Source of the DNA: an uncultured Anaerotruncus sp.
GTDB lineage: Bacteria > Bacillota_A > Clostridia > Oscillospirales > CAG-272
NCBI GenBank assembly: GCA_958414155.1
Contig: CATYWI010000045.1
Span: 1-7,993, forward strand
Direction of reading: 5' to 3'
Length of the DNA stretch: 7,993 nt
Of this stretch, positions 5,525 to 7,993 are shown piece by piece. A model generated the notes under the pieces. The model was not told the DNA's origin and did not search any database. It saw nothing but the letters and a program-made list of their open reading frames with translations. Numbering within the stretch: position 1 is the first letter of the stretch; each line of letters begins with the position of its first letter. The position numbers and the translations under genes are program-made.

Positions 5525-7993
5525 ATGTTTTCAACAAGGTCACCTTGGCTTCGCTGAAGAAGAACCGGACAAGAACCGTTGTTACGATCATCGGCATTAT
5601 GCTCTCAGCCGCTATGATCTGCGCCTCAACTACCTTTGTTGCCAGTATGCAGAACTTTGTACTGAGATATACAATCTACAAAACCGGAGACTGGCACGGC
5701 GCGGTTTATGACGCCGCATACAAGGATTATGAGGATATCGGCGGCTCCGGAAAGGTTGCGTCCGCCACCTATGCTCAGGTTCTCGGCTATGCAAGGATAA
5801 ACAGCGCCAACGAGCGCAAGCCGTATCTGTATGTCCTCGGCGGAGATGCGGCGTCCGGATACTTTGAAACCATGCCCGTGCATCTTACCGCAGGAGAGCT
5901 TCCGAAAAGCTCCTCGGAGATCATTTTGCCGGAACACCTTGCTACTAACGGAAAGGTGAGCTATAAAATCGGAGATACCGTTACTCTTGAGGTCGGTGAC
6001 AGAATTCTTGACGGCAAAAGGCTGGGACAAATCAACCCTTTTTTCACCTATGACAGCGAAATTCAGGTCGAGGTAAAAAATGACGAAAAGCTCGAAAACA
6101 CAGTGGCAAGGACTTACACGGTCGTCGGCATATATGAAAGACCGGCATTTGAGAATACAGACGCTCCCGGATACACGGCGCTTACCGTAGCCGACCGAGG
6201 AGCGGACGGGCAATCGCCGATCGACTGCCATTTCAAAATGAAAAAGCCCTCCGCCGTATACGACTTTATGAAAGAGACGGGCTATACGTATGCCTATCGT
6301 TATGCCTACAATACCGATGTACTGCTATATTCCGGTGTTTCGCGGATTGACTCGGTTACCGCCACCCTTTACAGTCTTGCGGCTATTGTGATCGGGCTGA
6401 TTGTCTTTGCCTCCGTCTCTCTTATCTACAATGCATTTTCCATCTCCGTGTCGGAAAGAACAAAGCAGTTCGGTCTGCTTTCGTCGGTGGGCGCTACCAA
6501 AAAACAACTCAGAAGGATGGTCACATTCGAAGCGTTGACCGTCAGTGCCATAGGCATTCCGCTTGGCATTCTTGCCGGAATCGGCGGCATCGGGATAACG
6601 CTTCTCCTGCTCGGAGATAAATTCAGCTCCATCGTCGTTAAAGAGCATATCCCCCTGCGGCTCTGCGTATCGTGGGAGTCGGTCGTTATTGCCGCTGTGA
6701 TCGCACTGATAACGGTGCTTATCTCAGCGTGGATTCCCTCGAAAAGAGCCACAAGGGTATCTGCCGTGGAAGCGATCCGCCAGAGCATGGATGTCAGGGC
6801 AGACAATAAACCGACAAAAACCTCAAAGCTCGCCTATAAGCTGTTCGGACTTTCCGGGGCCATAGCCGGAAAGTATTACAGGCGCAGCCGTAAAAGGTAT
6901 CGGGCTACCGTTGTCAGCCTGTTTATGAGCATTGTTCTCTTTATCTCCGCCTCTGCCTTCACCGACTATCTGGTGAAATCGTCGACGGGGGCATTATCCT
7001 CCGAACAATTCGACCTGAAGTACACGACAGACCTTGATACTCCCGATTCAAAAACGCCGGACGAGCTGCTGGCGCTCCTCTCGTCCGAGCAGAATATTAC
7101 CGGCAGTGCATATGCCAAAAGCCTGTTTTTACAGGGCGACATCCCCCGTAAATATGTGACGGATACCTATATCAACCGTTTCGCCGATTTTGGCTCCGCA
7201 AAGGATAAAACCGACACGGATACCGTGGGAATATCGGGATATCTGTACTTCGTGGATGATGCCGAATTTAACAGGTTGCTGAAAAAATACAGGCTCAGCG
7301 AAGCGGACTACTATAACAAAGAAAAACCTTTGGGCATTGCAATTGACAAAAATATTGAATTTGACCGGACACTTGAAAAGTATGTCACGCTGGATACGCT
7401 GAAGGGTGACCGTTGTGAGATCGAATGCCTTCTGTATCGTGAGATTGACGGATACTTCCGGAAGGGAAACAAATTCGACGAAAACGACAACGAGTTTGTC
7501 ATATATCAGTCGCGGAAGGATGAAAAGGACATCATAGAGCTTCCTTGTGAGGAGTCGCTCGTCAGGTACACCCTGAGAGCCGAGAAAACCATTGAAGAGG
7601 CCCCGTTCTTCGTCAGCCGAAGCACGCCGGTGAAGCTGAGCATGATCTACCCTTACAGTATGATGGAAAGCGTTATCCCGAATGAAGGGCTGAACAGCTT
7701 CAGGGAGACAGGCTTCTTTCTCACATCGGACAATCATGCCGCAAGCTTTGAAAAGCTGGCAACAATGCTGACCGAAAACGGACTCGGCACCAGAGAGCTT
7801 ACAGACATTGCCCGACTTGCCGAGGCAAACCGTAATATCATAACGATTATCAAGGTTTTTGCCTACGGCTTCATTGTGCTGATCTCCCTGATTGCCGCTG
7901 CGAATGTGTTCAATACGATCTCCACGAATATCAGCCTGCGCCGCAGAGAATTTGCCATGCTGAAATCTGTCGGGATGACGCAGAAGGGCTTTC
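5521..7993 (+). CDS. FtsX-type ABC transporter permease (incomplete at window end)
   Basis: The frame is open without a stop from the ATG at 5521 to the window end (824 codons). The protein has two FtsX-like halves. Half one has a membrane helix at about 18-40, an external domain (about 41-280), then helices at about 281-305, 341-365 and 384-405; between the first two of these lies a cytoplasmic coupling segment with RTKQFGLLSSVGATKKQL. A cytoplasmic linker (about 406-460) precedes half two, with a helix at about 462-481, a second external domain (about 482-775) and a helix at about 777-800, followed by the matching RREFAMLKSVGMTQKGF where the window stops. By symmetry about 100 residues with two more helices should follow. 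This is a MacB-like duplicated architecture, not the ten-helix, single-loop BceB form. It overlaps the ATPase gene by ATGA. The substrate cannot be read from the sequence; antimicrobial peptide or envelope stress handling is inferred from the neighbouring kinase. Confidence 0.93.
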   Translation, partial: MNVFNKVTLASLKKNRTRTVVTIIGIMLSAAMICASTTFVASMQNFVLRYTIYKTGDWHGAVYDAAYKDYEDIGGSGKVASATYAQVLGYARINSANERKPYLYVLGGDAASGYFETMPVHLTAGELPKSSSEIILPEHLATNGKVSYKIGDTVTLEVGDRILDGKRLGQINPFFTYDSEIQVEVKNDEKLENTVARTYTVVGIYERPAFENTDAPGYTALTVADRGADGQSPIDCHFKMKKPSAVYDFMKETGYTYAYRYAYNTDVLLYSGVSRIDSVTATLYSLAAIVIGLIVFASVSLIYNAFSISVSERTKQFGLLSSVGATKKQLRRMVTFEALTVSAIGIPLGILAGIGGIGITLLLLGDKFSSIVVKEHIPLRLCVSWESVVIAAVIALITVLISAWIPSKRATRVSAVEAIRQSMDVRADNKPTKTSKLAYKLFGLSGAIAGKYYRRSRKRYRATVVSLFMSIVLFISASAFTDYLVKSSTGALSSEQFDLKYTTDLDTPDSKTPDELLALLSSEQNITGSAYAKSLFLQGDIPRKYVTDTYINRFADFGSAKDKTDTDTVGISGYLYFVDDAEFNRLLKKYRLSEADYYNKEKPLGIAIDKNIEFDRTLEKYVTLDTLKGDRCEIECLLYREIDGYFRKGNKFDENDNEFVIYQSRKDEKDIIELPCEESLVRYTLRAEKTIEEAPFFVSRSTPVKLSMIYPYSMMESVIPNEGLNSFRETGFFLTSDNHAASFEKLATMLTENGLGTRELTDIARLAEANRNIITIIKVFAYGFIVLISLIAAANVFNTISTNISLRRREFAMLKSVGMTQKGF

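Noticed and set aside
5626..6231. 201-residue minus-strand open frame
   Set aside because: Antisense shadow of the first external domain of the permease, which is continuous on the plus strand.
7129..7737. 202-residue minus-strand open frame
   Set aside because: Antisense to the second external domain of the permease; the plus strand stays open throughout with typical codon use.

Overview
The window reads as chromosomal DNA of a low-to-medium GC Firmicute, most likely an anaerobic member of the Clostridia. The pointers are strong AGGAGG-type ribosome binding sites, sigma-A promoters with near-consensus -10 boxes, a Gram-positive lipoprotein, a membrane-anchored XRE regulator, an oxygen-sensitive type of Fe-S protein paired with a Crp/Fnr regulator, and a two-component system next to an FtsX-type ABC transporter. 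Genus cannot be fixed from the sequence alone.

Layout. Positions 1-54 are the last 17 codons of an upstream gene, followed closely by a small unrecognised lipoprotein gene (87-581). Positions 582-983 hold no intact gene: there is a possible decayed coding remnant, a short direct repeat, and then a promoter with a perfect palindrome over its -35 box. That promoter drives a 144-residue membrane-anchored XRE regulator (984-1418), which ends at a strong hairpin terminator. On the minus strand, 2293-1571 encodes a cysteine-rich 4Fe-4S protein. It diverges from a Crp/Fnr-family regulator (2376-3038), and the two promoters physically overlap around nested inverted repeats. A response regulator (3061-3732) and a sensor kinase (3729-4733) follow, coupled by an ATGA overlap. 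A hairpin terminator wraps around the kinase stop codon. Behind it lies a new promoter region with three 11-bp-phased GTCA repeats, then an ABC ATPase (4841-5524) and a large FtsX-type permease (5521 to the window end, incomplete), also coupled by ATGA.

How the genes fit together. The kinase has almost no extracytoplasmic loop and lies beside a MacB/LolD-type ATPase and an FtsX permease. This is the general arrangement of peptide- or envelope-stress-sensing modules of Firmicutes, in which the response regulator induces the transporter. The phased repeats in front of the ATPase look like the binding site for such an OmpR-family regulator. The Crp/Fnr protein and the divergent Fe-S protein form a second unit, probably redox or nitrosative-stress related (inference), and the regulator may be cotranscribed with the two-component genes 22 bp downstream. 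I saw no tRNA, rRNA, CRISPR array, insertion sequence or clear phage gene. The most noteworthy signals are regulatory architecture and the unusual Fe-S protein; nothing here proves a wholly new system.
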